Positions 45,480 to 59,660 of a stretch of 64,000 nt of DNA are shown here, one piece after another. Source of the DNA: Clusia tigrina (lineage: Eukaryota > Arthropoda > Insecta > Diptera > Clusiidae); NCBI GenBank assembly GCA_920105625.2, contig OV050030.1, positions 408,161,034 through 408,225,033 on the forward strand. Reading direction: 5' to 3'. How positions within the stretch are numbered: position 1 is the stretch's first letter; each line of letters opens with the position of its first letter. Below the pieces are notes generated by a model. It saw only the letters and a program-made list of their open reading frames with translations. It made no database searches and was not told the origin of the DNA. The translations under genes were made by a program, and so were the position numbers.

Positions 45480-45760
45480 CATTAAGCTCAGAGGCCTAAC
45501 CTACCCTTCAATAACTTTTGCCGCAACTGCGGATCATCGGATAAAGAAGAGGACATCCCACACACTGTGCTACTGCCCTGCCCTCGCGAGAAGGAGATTT
45601 AAATTCTCTATTAGTATAAGCAAAATCACTTGCTTCATCAGGAAATGCACTAGTTTCAGTCCGGGGGTGGGGCTGTTTTAGTTAAGGGACCCATTACTCT
45701 GTAGTATAACAATGGGACTAGGTGTGCTTCCTTTTGCTGTCACCCTAACATAATAATAAA
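45480..45760 (+). mobile_element. LINE Cys-motif fragment and 3' UTR
   Basis: Encodes NNFCRNCGSSDKEEDIPHT-like sequence, then, after frameshifts, the ORF end (SKITCFIRKCTSFSPGVGLF) and a 3' UTR including ataacaatgggact. It belongs to a LINE family related to, but different from, the one at 44570-45390. Confidence 0.65.
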
Positions 45761-46529
45761 AATTAATCACTAATTATGATGTCCTGTGTTTGAAAACAAA
45801 AAATAAATGAATAATTTTAGTACTTTAATATTAGCAAATAATTTTACCAACAGTTGCCAATATTCAGCCACGATTACAACATAATTTACCAGCGACTGCG
45901 GCGATCGGTTGGTTGTCTTTTCATACGCATTTGAAGTGATATATGTAAATACTTGCACGCGACGCATGTTCAAACGCATGTACGCATAAAGAAAATGAAC
46001 ATATAAACACGCAAAAGGAAAAAACAAAAACCTTAACAAACAATGTTGTCAACTCGTTGTACAACAAACCGTACAGGCAAACTTCTCGGCGATGAGTGGC
46101 GGTCCGTCGGAAGGCATTTCTGTAGTGATTTATTTGAATACTGCAACATATATAAAAACCAAAGGAACTGACGAAGAAGTCCTCTTTAGTTGGTTATTGG
46201 TTTAAGGCTATTTAAAGAGAACTATCTCTGTTGTGGTGTAAAATGATTGGTTTGCGTGGAAGTGTAGCAATTGAAAAAGAGAAGGTAATAGGAGAATTAA
46301 AAAAATGCACGAGTAAATGAGAGTAAATCCAGCGACAGATCCATGTTTTTTTGACTCCTTAAAATCGTCTCTAATTCAATACTAAACTGGAAACATAAAA
46401 ATTTCTTATAATTCTTATTAGTTGAACTGGGCATTAGGAAATGTGAATATACTCTACGAGTATTATTGAAGAGAAAAGAAATGTCTTCCACCGGCAGCAT
46501 ATTCTATTATAAGTAACATCTGTGACTCA
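45761..46529. other. Unannotated intergenic sequence
   Basis: AT-rich with no supported feature on either strand. Confidence 0.45.
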
Positions 46530-46700
46530 TTTATGGTTTAGGTTAGGTTAGGTAGGGAAGGCGTGTGCGGATACGAAGTACATTCCCTAATTCGCTAATT
46601 CGTTCCCTTCTATATCGCTATGTCCGAGAACCCAGCAAAGAATGATCTTGTGGGGTCCAATGTTCAGTAGTGAGGTACGACATTTATGGTTTAAGAAATC
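46530..46700 (-). mobile_element. Short LINE fragment with TAACC tail
   Basis: On the minus strand about 30 codons read as an RNase H C-terminal motif (ILCWVLGHSDIEGNELAN followed by a stop), ending abruptly at a ggtttaggttaggttagg repeat (46535-46552) that acts as the 3' tail. Most of the ORF end and 3' UTR are missing, implying an internal deletion. Confidence 0.6.
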
Positions 46701-47395
46701 GATAATTTTTCAGACAACCTCAGACTGTTTTATAGGAGTTGAAGAGAACACACGAGTCTCCGAGTTCTATTATTATTTGTTTTTATTGTAAGATCAGTGA
46801 ATTTGTCTATTCATATTTTGGAACTTCTAAACTATTTTGCAGTCTCTAATCGTGAAGCGATCGACAGGTGTTCCCAATAATATAATCCAATCAAGTACTG
46901 AATAGTCATTGCATGAATTGATTTTATACCATTCTAAGAGGGCAGCATGATAAGTTGGTGGATGATACTTGTAGTAAAGCTTGGGTTTTCCAGTCAGATA
47001 TCAATTCATTTCTCAACATAGTCAACTTTCAGCTGGGTATAGTTAGTCCAACTTTTTCATTCCTTCCAAATATCAAATAATGATCAAAATCATAGCAGCC
47101 TTTTAAAAAAGGCCTTGACTGTCTGGAACTTGTTGGGACTAAATTTTTGGAAAAAATAGAAACGATTTCAGTATGATATGTACACCATTGCAAACAAAAT
47201 ATCATGTTTCATCAATAAACTCATCGTCAGAGCAAAATCTTTTGCACTGAGCCTTTTCTTGAAAGTCAGAATTGGGAAATAATACCAGTGGAACAAAAAT
47301 CTGGAGAGTATTAAAGGTCAGAATTAATTCATTTAATTTTGCCATGGGAGCAACGCTTGGGTAGGGAAGTGCATTGCCTTGATCTAAGAGAATTT
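46701..47395. other. Unannotated intergenic sequence
   Basis: Nothing supportable was seen on either strand. Confidence 0.45.
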
Positions 47396-48170
47396 ACTTT
47401 TCCACCAAGTGCTGTCATTTAGATTAGAGTCTGTAGAGACAGTCAGGTTGCACTGAAGGCCCTAGAAACGCGTTAACCACTTCAAAAATTGTCCAAGAAT
47501 CTACGTCAAGACTTCACTCCATCGCAAGATGGAATTTACTTGAACTTATTTGGGTTGCGGGACATTGTGGAGTTCAGGGGAACGATTTAGCTGATAAATT
47601 GTCAAACTGTGGATCTTCGGATACTCCAATAGGACCAGAGGCGTTTATCGGTACAAGTTTAGCAGAGAGTATTGATTGGATCAAGAGCCATATTCACAAG
47701 AACCGATGGTGCAGTTTAGTTGCCTGCGAAACAACCAAATGATTCCTAGAAAGCCCAAACAAGAGATTTGCAGATATCCATGTAACATTACGAAGGAAAG
47801 ATCTTCGATCATTGGTTGGAATAATCAAGGGGTGTACATATGGCCTACATACATACTTACATACATACATACGACCATAGGCATCGTGCAGAATTCGAAT
47901 TGCGTATACTGTATGGAGGAAGAACAGGATGGTAGAGAGCATTTTCTCTGCGCTTGTCCTGCTTTTCCTCCTGCCAGAATGAGGAGGCGCATATTAGGGT
48001 CAGATGCTTTGGGAATGGATAACGTACATTCCTTATCTCTGAACAGACTTCTGAGATTCATAAAAGAGTCAAAGAAGTGTGAAAACGTGTATCTTCCATT
48101 CCAAAATCATCTATCTCCCCCTTCCCTAAAAAAGCTTTTAAGCGAAGCCAAACGGAGTGTATAATAAACT
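47396..48170 (+). mobile_element. LINE ORF2 3' end (RNase H and Cys motif)
   Basis: + strand: an RNase H remnant (RDSQVALKALETR at about 47434-47475), then a VAGHCGVQGNDLADKLS-like helix at about 47560-47610 and ALIGT-type spacer. At 47880-48164 come CVYCMEEEQDGREHFLCACPAF and NVHSLSLNRLLRFIKESKK, ending in a stop at 48164. The C-terminus is closely similar in pattern to that at 6878-7246, so the two relics are likely one family. A catacatacttacatacata simple repeat near 47846-47872 disrupts the frame before the Cys motif. Confidence 0.8.
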
Positions 48171-48339
48171 TTTCTGACCATATTGCCGGCGTGATCAACA
48201 CAAGTTAAGGTAGAATTGACAGTAAAACCTTAAGCTGGAAACCTTAGATACGAACGCCAATTGGGCACCATCAACTAGCCATGAAGACATGCCATCAAAA
48301 CGTATAGTTTGTTTAAATACGGGGAGGACATATGAGATT

Positions 48340-49260
48340 TCATAGGATCTAAAGACAATGCAATGTCAAATGCCTATCGACCAAGGGCCCCATTAACTGT
48401 ACACCACAGGTCATCCGATAGTCCAATATGTCTATAAAGGAAAATTTGTATGTCATCTGCATAGGCATGAACCACATTATTGTCACAAACTGTGAAAATA
48501 TCATTGGAAAAGAGAAAAGGGACAAGAACAGAATCTGCGGTACAACCACACCAAATATCCTGTAACGAGAGAATCTATCACAGATTTTAACTCTCTACAT
48601 TTGACCACCAAGGGAGCTGCGCATAAGGCCAACTAAAGCTAAAGTATGCTCTCAGCTTACCACACAGTAGAGAGTGGTTAACTCTGTCGAAAGCCTCAGA
48701 AATGTCAAGAAAACATAACAGGCTAAAAGGTTCTTAATCATACTCAATTCGCCAATCATCTTGAGGATAGTAGAGCCGCTATGTCCAACTCTGAATCCAG
48801 ACTGAAATGGACTAGGAGATAAAAGATTGTTAGTATCTAAGTACTTAGTAATTTGCTCTGCCAAAAGAGCTTCGCATAACTTTGACATACAAGACAAACT
48901 GCTAACTGGTCGCAACTCATTAGGCACAGATGCATTGGACTTTTTAGCAACAGGAACAACTGTTGCAACCTGCCACAGACTAGGGAAACAGCTACTAGTG
49001 AAGCAGTGATTGATAATTTGATAAATTGGGCTCGAGATATAAGGTAATATAAGCTTAACACATCGAATAGATATTCATTCCATCTTCTCCCACATCATTA
49101 GATATAATCTTCGTGGTGAACCTTACAGATTCATCTACATGAACAGAATTGAAAGGAATAAGTAAGATTAGTATATGTATATATGTATAATTAGAAAATC
49201 CGAAGAGCTGGTGCAATGAAGAAAGTTCCTCAATGGAGAGCAATTAAATGAATTCCAAAG
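48340..49260 (-). mobile_element. LINE reverse transcriptase relic (jockey-like)
   Basis: Minus-strand RT fragment reading from 49260 down: a DVGEDGMNIYS segment (about 49070-49110), NELRPVSSLSCMSKLCEALL at about 48850-48910, LSPSPFQSGFRVGHSGSTIL at about 48770-48830, and VVHAYADDIQIFLY with the catalytic YADD at about 48440-48475. The frame is broken between blocks. The endonuclease domain and 3' end are absent. A jockey-supergroup LINE is inferred from the motif wording and order. Confidence 0.8.
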
Positions 49261-52200
49261 AAGTTTATATCAATTTTAATATTTCATTGATTGTAAAATA
49301 ACTTACAAAATAGAGGAAATAAAGAGTAGTTTAATGCTTACAAGATTGTGAGATATTTGATGGTTCTTTTATGCCTTCTTAGAGTTCTTCGAAAAATTAT
49401 GTGCCCTACACTGGGCTCTTCAAAATAAATCTACAGCAAACATCAATAGATCAAGAGACATTATTTTCGAGGACATCTCAAAAATTAGTTTCAACTTAGT
49501 TTAATGCCACATGAAACCAGTTGAACTGCAAACTATTGCCTTATGTAGCCATAAATTTCTTACTTGAAGTCAGCCATTTCCCCGGTCATTTCACACATGA
49601 AGGTGGTGCACACCATTTCTGGTATAAAAACATTCTCAGCTCGAATGCCACCATTGATGGCGCAAATATACGCATGTATACATTTTGAGAGTTGACAAAT
49701 TTAAATTGTCCACTTTTCAAACAATTTTCCTGCTAATTGTGCGCCAACAAACATAACAACAACGCCAACGGGAGCAGAGGCTGCAGCAATTTATGTGCAT
49801 TTCGCATACACTCGCTATCAGATTGCATGACAGTTCTCAATTACTTTTGCCTGCAAGTCAATCGTTCATTACGATGAGGTTTGTTAGTGCTGTTGTTGTT
49901 GTTCTTGTAACATTTAAAACTACAAATATTAAATGCAACGCATTTTCTGCAAATATAGAAACTCGATTTGCCTATGAGTGCCACGACTGGCATCAATGAC
50001 AGAGTGACAGGAGACTTTGGTGTGGTTAACGACTTGGTTAAGTGTCCTTTTTTCGTGCACGTTCTCCATGCGATTGCTCAAAAATCGTGAATTTATGTAC
50101 GCTAGTAATGCGATGGCATTTATGGCATTCGGGCGCTGCACGAATTACTCAAAGTGGACCAATATTTCATATTTAAATTGGAAACAAAAGACAAATAAAT
50201 GGATTTAAATTAGTTGAGAAAACAAAAATTAAAATATGACAATAATTCATCATTAAATGCACTCAGTTTAAGTCAATAATATACGTAATTAATTGTAATG
50301 ACTCCGTCAAATGAAATGTTTAGATATCGAATCATACCCAGATATGATGGTCTGATACTCTTTTTTCTAATAGAGTTTGTGTGCAAGACGCAGGCTTCGG
50401 TAGTAGTGGCGAATAGAACATCCAAGTACCTAGAGTGGAATAGAGGCAAACTGAACATCGAAGTACCTATTAGGACTAGGATTTTATATAATAAAATAAT
50501 CGTTTTGGTTGTCTGAAAAGTTCACTGTACCATGAAGGATAAAATCCAGCAAAAGTCTTGTCAGTAATTGTTTCAGTGTATTTTGCCAGAGGTGGGATCC
50601 TTTTTCTGTATATACACTTACGATTTTCTCATACCTAACACATTCTCTACTAGTAGAAAATCAAAGAATATAATAGAGATCTAAAGGCTTTGTGGCCTTA
50701 AAGCCATAATTTATTGTTACTATCGAAAGTGGAAATATTTTGCAAATGTCCTTGATTCATTCATTTATCCTTTTAGGTATATAAGAGAATTCAAGGTTAA
50801 GCTCCAAAGTAAAGTTTGATGGTTTAATAAGTTTATATTAAGAACATAATTGGAACTAATAATGAAGAGACACAGTCATGCTGATACCATTTTCTGGAGC
50901 CTTCCACTAAAGTACCCATAAACGAAAATACACGACCACGCTTGGTTAAATTCTGACTTGCTTATCCTTGACTTAGTTGACTTATTATTGACTGAAGATT
51001 TGTTGAACATTTGAGATATCGAGCTTTGAACACTCAAGCATACTCAGGATAAGGCAATGTTTCATAACATTTTCCTGTCCATCTTCATTTTCATGTCCAT
51101 CCTAATTTTCCTGTCTATCCTAAAATTTTCCTGTCCATTCTCACAATTTCAATTCTTCTTGGTAGAAGGAAATAAATTATAGTAAAGGCCGAACCTTGTA
51201 TAAATGGTGGGCCTCCATACTCCTTTCAATATGGATTGATCATGAGAGCATTGTTTTGAGTCTGCAGAGCACAACTTTAAAGATGTTATCAGTGCATTTC
51301 ATTTCCCAGCTGATAGAATAACGAATGCTCAAATGACTCCAGTACAAAAGAACAACTGTAGAGGCTACGACCAACTCTGTACCCTTCTTTTTTAGTAGGA
51401 GAAGAGATGTGCTTCATAGGTTTCATTATACTTTTTGTAAAGCTTTTATTTGTTTATAACTGGATATTGCCCCATTTTTGGGCACTATTTCAGTTCTTGT
51501 TTAGCAACTTGTGCTTTTATGCTGATACAATTATATTTTAATAAAATTTATGTAACAAATTCTTGAAGTATCCGCAGTAGTCACGCATTTCGCAAGAAGC
51601 CCCATTAAGGTTTGCAGGTAGCAAAAGTTGGAGTCATACAAAGCGCGGCCAAACATTACTCATACTAATCCTTAGGTCCATTTGCGTGAGACAAGAAGAA
51701 AAATGACATATGCTGCATTTAAAGATTTAGCGACAGGTAAACGCAGTGCAGCGCTGGAGCTATGCTAAGCTAACGAAGAACGTCAACAACCCAATCGATG
51801 ACTTGTGCCGAGGAGCTCCGCCACGGCAGCTGCGTTAGAAAATTGCGAAATTATTGATGGCAACAAAACTGCCAACATTTATTAACAGTCCCACAGAAGT
51901 ACACGTAGTAAAGAGTAGAGCTGTGCGCATGCGTCTCATCGTCTTCCAGCATCAAATTGAGTTGTTGTCGGAGCATTGCTGCTATCCGTGTACACAGTGT
52001 TTGTTGATGTTGTTCTGAGCAACGTGCGCTGGACACTTATATTGACTGTTATTTCTTTTTGATCTGCTCTAATATGAACGGTTGAAGGAATCGAAATTCA
52101 TCATTCATGTTACGAGAATGGCCATCATATTGGATTTGGAAAGTGCGACTACCTGAGTAGTCAACTCTACCATGTCTATTTCTGCTGTTATAGTATTTCA

Positions 52201-53155
52201 TCTAATCGTATTATTCTCACATAATTTGGAGTTCGTTTTGAGTTGCAACCATTTGAGTTCCTTCTTAGTCTTCAAATAAAGCACAAAATTTCAGCCAAGT
52301 TTTCAAAGCTGCAGCATAAGGTTTAATTCGTGATTTGGTCGTGCGTTTAATAGTTTTTAGTTAATAAGAAGAAAAATTGGTAAAATTCGAAAAATTATGA
52401 ATGAAATTATAACCATTATTTTATAATTTCTCCTTAAGTCCTTCTTGGATCCTCCTTGGATAGTCAAAAGTAGATGTTTTTGTAAAAAAATTTAGCTATG
52501 TTTCAGCTCTTACATAGCATCGCTTCCTATTTCATTCCGCACTTACAATAAAGAAACATCCGTACAAAAATTTTCGATAAGGTCATCACTGTGGAAAACT
52601 GTGCTTCGCTTTATCTGTATATTCTTGGAATTATCACATTAACTTCAATCCCACCCTAACCGTTTAAACCAAGTTCACACATAGTAGTTTCTTGATTCTT
52701 ATTTACTAACTGTACATAGTATGTGTAGTAAATGATTAAAACCGCAACATTGTTTCAAAGAGCAACAGTTAACTGAGGCGCTCTTCTCATTACGCTGTCA
52801 TCGTAAATATTCCGCGGAACAAAGCCTTGTTCAAGAGTGCGCACGCAAATGCCGCATACTTCACTCAGCGTGTAGGAAATGTGCTGCTTAGTTATTGTGG
52901 CTAATTTGTAACGCCGCCTACTGCGAGGCCCCTGATCGTCAACGGAAAGACATCAATTTCACCGCAATTTATTGGAGGTAGACACTTTTTAAGAGCACGA
53001 GTTGCAGAATTCGAGTATAACGAAGGTCGGAAAGAGTGATTGTGGGGTAGGAAATATTTCCGTTGCTTGTAAAATTTTATAAATATTCATAAAGGATGTT
53101 TAGACATGCATATTTGCAACTGGGTCCGAGCGACTGTTTTCTAATTTATTATACA
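49261..53155. other. Unannotated intergenic sequence
   Basis: Nearly 3.9 kb with no convincing protein motif, RNA gene or tandem array. Minor features are a ttttcctgtc(c/t)at motif repeated four times at about 51070-51140 and short opposing frames at 49793-50516 that I take as chance. Confidence 0.45.
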
Positions 53156-54270
53156 TCTTCAGGTATTTAAGGCGAAAGGATGGCTGCAATTTCAGCTATT
53201 AGGCTAAAAGCTACGCTAGATATGCAGGACACGCGTCTATCCTACGACATTTTGAGGGTATTCCTCACCCTTTTGATTACATCACACCATGCATATATCC
53301 TATTATGCCTTCAATGCCACGTGTAGGATATCCATTCGCTCCAGTGACGAATGTAGGGACGGCGAATCAACCCCCCATATGCAAAAGGGATCAATATCTA
53401 CACAGATGGATCCTAGCTACAAGTAAGGATGGGATATGGTGTATTCTCTGATAAGCTGGACATTAACGTGTATTTTAGACTTCCCGACCATTGTAGCGAA
53501 TTGCAGGCTGAGGTCGCAGCTATAGAGGAAGCACTGTCTTGGTTCAAGAAGAAGAAGATATCTGGACACGATATTTGCATTCTATCTGAGATTCAAGCGG
53601 CTTCCTTGGATTCGTCTATTATTATATCAAAAGCCGTCAAGAGTTGCCGTAAATCTATAGACTAGATAGCTAAGCAGACTCGTTTGTATCTGAGCTGGGT
53701 TCTCGGACACAGAAATATTCCAGGGAATTGCAAAGCGGATGAAGTCTCCCGAGAGGGCTCCACAATACTGATTCAGCCAGCTGGACAAACCTTGGAATTC
53801 CTCGCTATTGCTATATGTAAGCTACAAATAAACACAATAACCTTAAGCAGGTGCTGGTCTGAAGGAGAAGGATGCAGAATAACCAGACCTTTCTGGCCAG
53901 AAACAAACGTCAAGTGCCCACAAGGTCTAATATCTCTAAATAGACAAAGTATAGGTTACGTCATAAGTATCTTAAGTGGATACTGGACTCTAGGTTGATA
54001 ATTGCGTCAAGTGTGTTTGCAGGAGTTGCATGGATGAGGAGGAGCAAGGGTATACCTGAAATGTACTTGTCTGAAGCTCAGGGAAGCTAAGGAGACACTT
54101 TCAGAAAAGGAATTTACATTGGTGTGCTTATAAGAACATTGAGGATTAGTGTCAATGGACGCTAGTCGCATTTCTGTTGCATAGTCTGCTGGTTGAAAAT
54201 GAAAAATGTAGCAAGGTGATGGACGATTATCTCTTTGTAACAGAGGTTGATTGGAAGGAGAGGAGAGATT
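53156..54270 (+). mobile_element. LINE RNase H and C-terminal relic
   Basis: + strand: INIYTDGS at about 53388-53412, then MGYGVFSDKL, CSELQAEVAAIEEAL (RNase H second acidic motif) and HDICILSEIQAA at 53429-53665. After a stop come LYLSWVLGHRNIPGNCKADE (third motif) and, near 53960-54060, a decayed GYWTLG/Cys-motif region. RNase H without an intact RT, plus several stops, shows it is a dead 5'-truncated copy. The relation to the R1/LOA group is inferred from the domain order. Confidence 0.8.
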
Positions 54271-56648
54271 GTGAACAAATTATGTCATTAATGCTCTACT
54301 TTTGTTGAACAGCTATTTTTTTATATTTTTTGGTATTATAAATTTCTCTCAGAGAATGTTTTCGCCGCTTACATATTTAAAATGCATTCTGAGACATATT
54401 TATGGTATAAACTATTATAAAGAGGGTTTCCCAAATAGAGTGCTCTTGACAACGAATTGTTTCGAAATGGCATCATTACAATTCAATAACATATTTCTTC
54501 TCTACACAAAGAATGTGTTAAAATATAAACTTTATGTTTTCAAATTATAATTTTACTCAGATGGAACTATGCTAAATGTAGCATAATTTTTAGATGCCAA
54601 AATGACAACTGACCCAGTGATAAATTTTCCGGATTTTAACGATCAGACATCATAGTAATCTGTTTTCCTTACGATATTATCTCATCTGAGGAGAAGTAAC
54701 GATACGCATAAACTAAATTTCTGAAAGTTTTCACAATACCTACAACTTTCTCCCCCTTTTGCTCGCCCATCCATCACATATGTATTGAAAATTTGACTGG
54801 AAGTGGTTGCGGTGCGGAAATTTAAATATTTATTTGTTAGCTCTGTTATGTGACTCGGACTGGAACTGGAATACTTAGACTAATTTATTCAAAGTGCTAC
54901 AATTAATCCTCCAACATTGTGGATGGCTCCACACCACTCAGCTAAACGAAAGTGCCTCTGGCGTTGGAGTGTATTCCGACATTTTTTCCGGCGCCGTTTG
55001 GGGTGAAAGCACTTTAAAGTTTGTGCAACTGACTGCGAATTGCTTGTTGAGTACTTAGCGGCACAGACACACATGAGTGAGCTATCGTGCCTTGGTGCGC
55101 TCCATAAATGTCATCATGGTAATGAATTGATTTATGAGCAACCACATCAGCAGCTACGCCAGTCTCAGCATTAGCGACGCGGCCGCATATTGCGTCGAAG
55201 ATGCAGTCGCATTGGTTGCGGCTGCAATACTCTTTAATGGCGAAAATGGTGAAAAGTTCACGTTTACGCATGCGCTACTATAATGGCGTGAGCTCTTGTC
55301 TTACGCAAACGGTTCGTTGCAAAATGTTTATGGCCAACTGGCCAATAAGTCATGGGAAAGTGTGGGTGCATACAGAAGGCTTAAGCCACGATATTGCTGC
55401 AATACGTAATTAGAACCAACAATTGCTGCTGACTTTTATGCCTGCTGCAATTTGCTCTTATTAAATTGCTCTGTTTCGTGAACTTCAAATTATGCTCATA
55501 AATCAGATCATAATTTAATTAACGCAACGTCGGTGTACAGCGAATTCGTGGTTTGCAGAGCATGCCGCTTTGGAATTGGATCCCTTCCGCCGATCCAGTA
55601 ACACTCTCTGCTAGGGACTTCTTCAAGTGCGGTAGCTGCGGTCCGCTGACGCCAAATTCACACGTCACGTGCAATAATCACTTTGGCCGAGATGGCGATA
55701 CGAGCGACGTGTTTAAATATTGGAACTTTATTAAGTAGAAGCAGTCAAGTGGCCGCAGATGCCAGAGAGCAAGCAGCCGGCGCAGCTGCTCTTCGCGCTT
55801 CATTCTTGCAGTAATTTTCTGCCACAACTGCTTCTGTGGTGGTAGGCTGGGACCAACGACTGTGAGTCACTTGGTGGCCGTCACGTAGCCTGTAATCAGG
55901 GCTCTTCGATCTTAATGGGAAAATAATACGCTCTTAATGAATATTAAATGCTTATTTTGAAATTATTCAATAAATTAGCGAGCAAAGCAGTCGGAAATTA
56001 TGTAATTGGAAGAAACTTTCGAAGGAAAGCGACGCTGCGTACAAATTACGGGATCGCTTTTTCGCTGAGCTACAGTTGTTCAAAAGTTTAGTATAGTTTT
56101 ATCATCGCTGATACTAGTTCCTTGACGCTGATACTAGTTAGATGACGAGAATTACATATTCTATCTGCGATATATAGCAATTTGCCTCTAAAGACAACTG
56201 AGGATGGCAAGGATTGAAATTTCATTGCTTGGAGGGAGTTCAGGGTAATGTGGTTGAAGTCTCACTTGTAGTTGGAGTCGAAGTTTTGAAGTTGTCTGTG
56301 TCAGGGTTCAATTTTGAAACATTTCTGCCAACTACGAGCCTGGCAATGACTAAGGGAAGTGTTGTTAACCAAAATAACACGTGAGCCATCGGCCTATTTG
56401 CTTTAAAATAAATATGGTTCAATAGGTTTTGAAGTTTGTTATTTTTTTGCAAAGAGTAAACCTTCAGATTAGTTTTGGAATATAATTTCTTGAAATGAAT
56501 GTCACGGCTGGCTTGGCAGTAGCCCATTCTGTCCACCATATTTTTGAGTATATTTTCCATTGAATTGGTTTGAATTGGTATGTCACTAATAGTTCTACCA
56601 ATATTGTGTCTAAAAGCCGAAATCGTTGCTGGATTGTGGGCATAATAT
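54271..56648. other. Unannotated intergenic sequence
   Basis: No gene supported. A 106-codon minus-strand frame with a real ATG (56240-56560) is Thr/Ser-rich at its end and lacks a recognisable domain. Weaker frames at 54889-55413 overlap on both strands. Confidence 0.45.
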
Positions 56649-57032
56649 TGTTATGTAATCGCCTTCTTGATAATTTATACCAAGCTCAATACTTGGATTC
56701 GTATCGCTGGATAGTGTAATAAGCAAACAATTTCAACTTCAATTGGAACAATCACTTGTTAACTCTCGTTGCTAACACGACGCTTATGCTGCTTGCTGCC
56801 ACTCTCAGGATTCAGCTATGATCTTTTACCAATGTCAGTGGTTAACTGATCTGCTACTACTTCTTCAATTGTTCATTTTCACTTATTTACTGATCCCGAT
56901 CCTCTCGTGTGCATGAGGTATATAACCAACCTCCGAACGCAGCTTCGCATGCCTTCTCATGTGTGCATTTGTAGGGGTTGAAATCGACGCTAAAACTATC
57001 CACCAATCAGATGGCGTGTCGATTACGTAACA
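56649..57032. repeat. Solo LTR, family A copy 2
   Basis: 384-bp block with inverted ends TGTTATGTAATC and GATTACGTAACA (one mismatch in 12), flanked on both sides by atat (56645-56648 and 57033-57036). A tatataa promoter-like element lies at about 56919-56926. It shares ordered motifs with 23315-23797 but is shorter by internal deletions. The long perfect ends would also suit a MITE, so the LTR assignment is probable rather than certain. Confidence 0.65.
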
Positions 57033-57036
57033 ATAT

Positions 57037-57235
57037 CAACCTTAACGTTGCCCCACAAAAAAATCAAATGGCGTCAAACCGCAGCTATGAGGAGGCCAAG
57101 GACGTTACCAAAAGGACTGAATACACGATTATTAAAATTTGTGCTCAAAAGGTTGATTGCTACATAGGTTGTGTGATATGTAGCGCCTTGCTGGTAGAAC
57201 CAGATCTCGTTTTGATCGTAACGTTGTTGTCATGT
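57037..57235 (-). mobile_element. Tc1/mariner-type transposase fragment
   Basis: Minus-strand reading resembles the DDE region of a Tc1/mariner-superfamily transposase: NEIWFYQQGATYHTTYVAIN, then NNRVFSPFGNV, a degraded spacer with a stop, and IFLWGNVKVDI. The pattern matches the common W-F-QQDGA-H-T segment, but the expected catalytic Asp is Gly here. Only about 65 codons remain, directly abutting the solo LTR, which probably inserted into this relic. Confidence 0.6.
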
Positions 57236-57623
57236 TAGTTTTCGAAGAAAAATGAGTTAATTATATCGCTGCTCCAGAAACTACACTAAACAGTCATACG
57301 ATCAGGATGCAATGCCTTGGAGTACGTGTAGTTTTCCGAGCCTCATACGATAGTTTGATTGCTAGCATAACCACCTAAATAGAAATCCGCCTCATCTGAA
57401 TAATCGGGGTTATTTTCTATCTCCTCCAAAGGCCAAAAAGAGAATCCATAACGAAGTGGATGGTCAATTTTGTTTTAATAACTGAGCCAACTGAACATGT
57501 TAAGGGAATAATCAGTTGTTTATGGTGTATTCTCCTCAGGCTAGTACGGCTAATCAGTTGCTGAGACCTGTGGGGAGTTGATGTTCTCAGGTGTAGGAGC
57601 ACATTTTCAGCGATAGCATCAAT

Positions 57624-58635
<1,012 letters not shown>

Positions 58636-59660
58636 CACGCCCAGATCTTCGTTGCTATAATATCTAAACTGCTTTTGTATGGGTGGATGCCAGTTAAAAT
58701 GGATCGGATATTAATGGCTTTATATAGACGGATGGTCATTCCCTATTAGGGTACGCATATGGTTCTAAGACTATCGACGGTACTGGGGCAGAAGTGCCAA
58801 CTACTTGGAACCAATGAGCTCTTTTCACGCTATTGAAATATTTATCTGCTCAGATCAACATTGACAGGAAGTATCGGGGAAAAAACATCATAATACTATC
58901 TGTTAGTCAAGTAGCACTCCAAAGTTTGAGCTCACCCTTGGTGAGGTTTAAAGTTTTATGAGACTGTATTGAGAAGCTTAACTCCTAAGGGCAGCATAAA
59001 CAAGCTATCTCTACTGTGGGTACCAGACCACATAGGAATTGAGAGGAAAGATAAGGCTTGATACCTGAGCAAGAAAAGCTGCGGCCTCTCAGTTCAACGG
59101 CCCTGAAACCTTCTGTGGACTTTCATCTAACACCATTAGAGGTCTGCTGAAGAACTGTACTTATAGTAAAGAAGTCCAACCTGGACAAATCTTCCGGGAA
59201 TAAGACAGTCCAAAGCTCTCTGGAAGATATTAATCGTAAAAGAGCTAAAGAGTTATTAAACCAGCCTCGGAGTAAATAAAGAATCATCACAGGCATTCTT
59301 AGCGGACACTGTAGACTCAACTATCATATGATTAAGCTAATCCTATCTTGAGATGTCATATGTAGATTCTGTGGAGAAAGGGACGAAACCTCAATGCATC
59401 TGATCACAAACTGCTGACCTTTGGCACACAAAAGACACAGGCGCTTTGGAGAATATATCTTAGATATGAGCAAGATTCCTCAAAGTGATTCCTTCAAAAT
59501 ACATGAATTCCTGTCGGAAATTAGCCTGATAGAAGCTCTATAGATGAGACTATCCTCATCTTTTAAATAAATAGAGGCATCACAATAGATCTTACCGGTC
59601 GCCGTGTATAACATCCTTAAATAAATCTAATCTAATCTAATCTAATCTAATCTAATCTAT
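58636..59660 (+). mobile_element. LINE ORF2 3' half with (TAATC)n tail
   Basis: + strand relic in the same family group as 18096-18447: a YIDGW-type RNase H start (about 58718), a GPETFCGLSSNTIRGLLKN linker (about 59098-59155), ITGILSGHCRLNYHMIKLIL at about 59280-59340, CRFCGERDETSMHLITNC at about 59362-59415, and SFKIHEFLSEISLIEAL with a stop at about 59540. The 3' UTR ends in five to six taatc units (about 59626-59656), the simple-repeat tail of this LINE. Many stops and frameshifts make it inactive. Confidence 0.8.

Noticed and set aside
56240..56560. 106-codon minus-strand frame with an ATG and Thr/Ser-rich end
   Set aside because: No domain recognised and no supporting splice or neighbour evidence. 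Could be a fragment of a mobile element but cannot be assigned.
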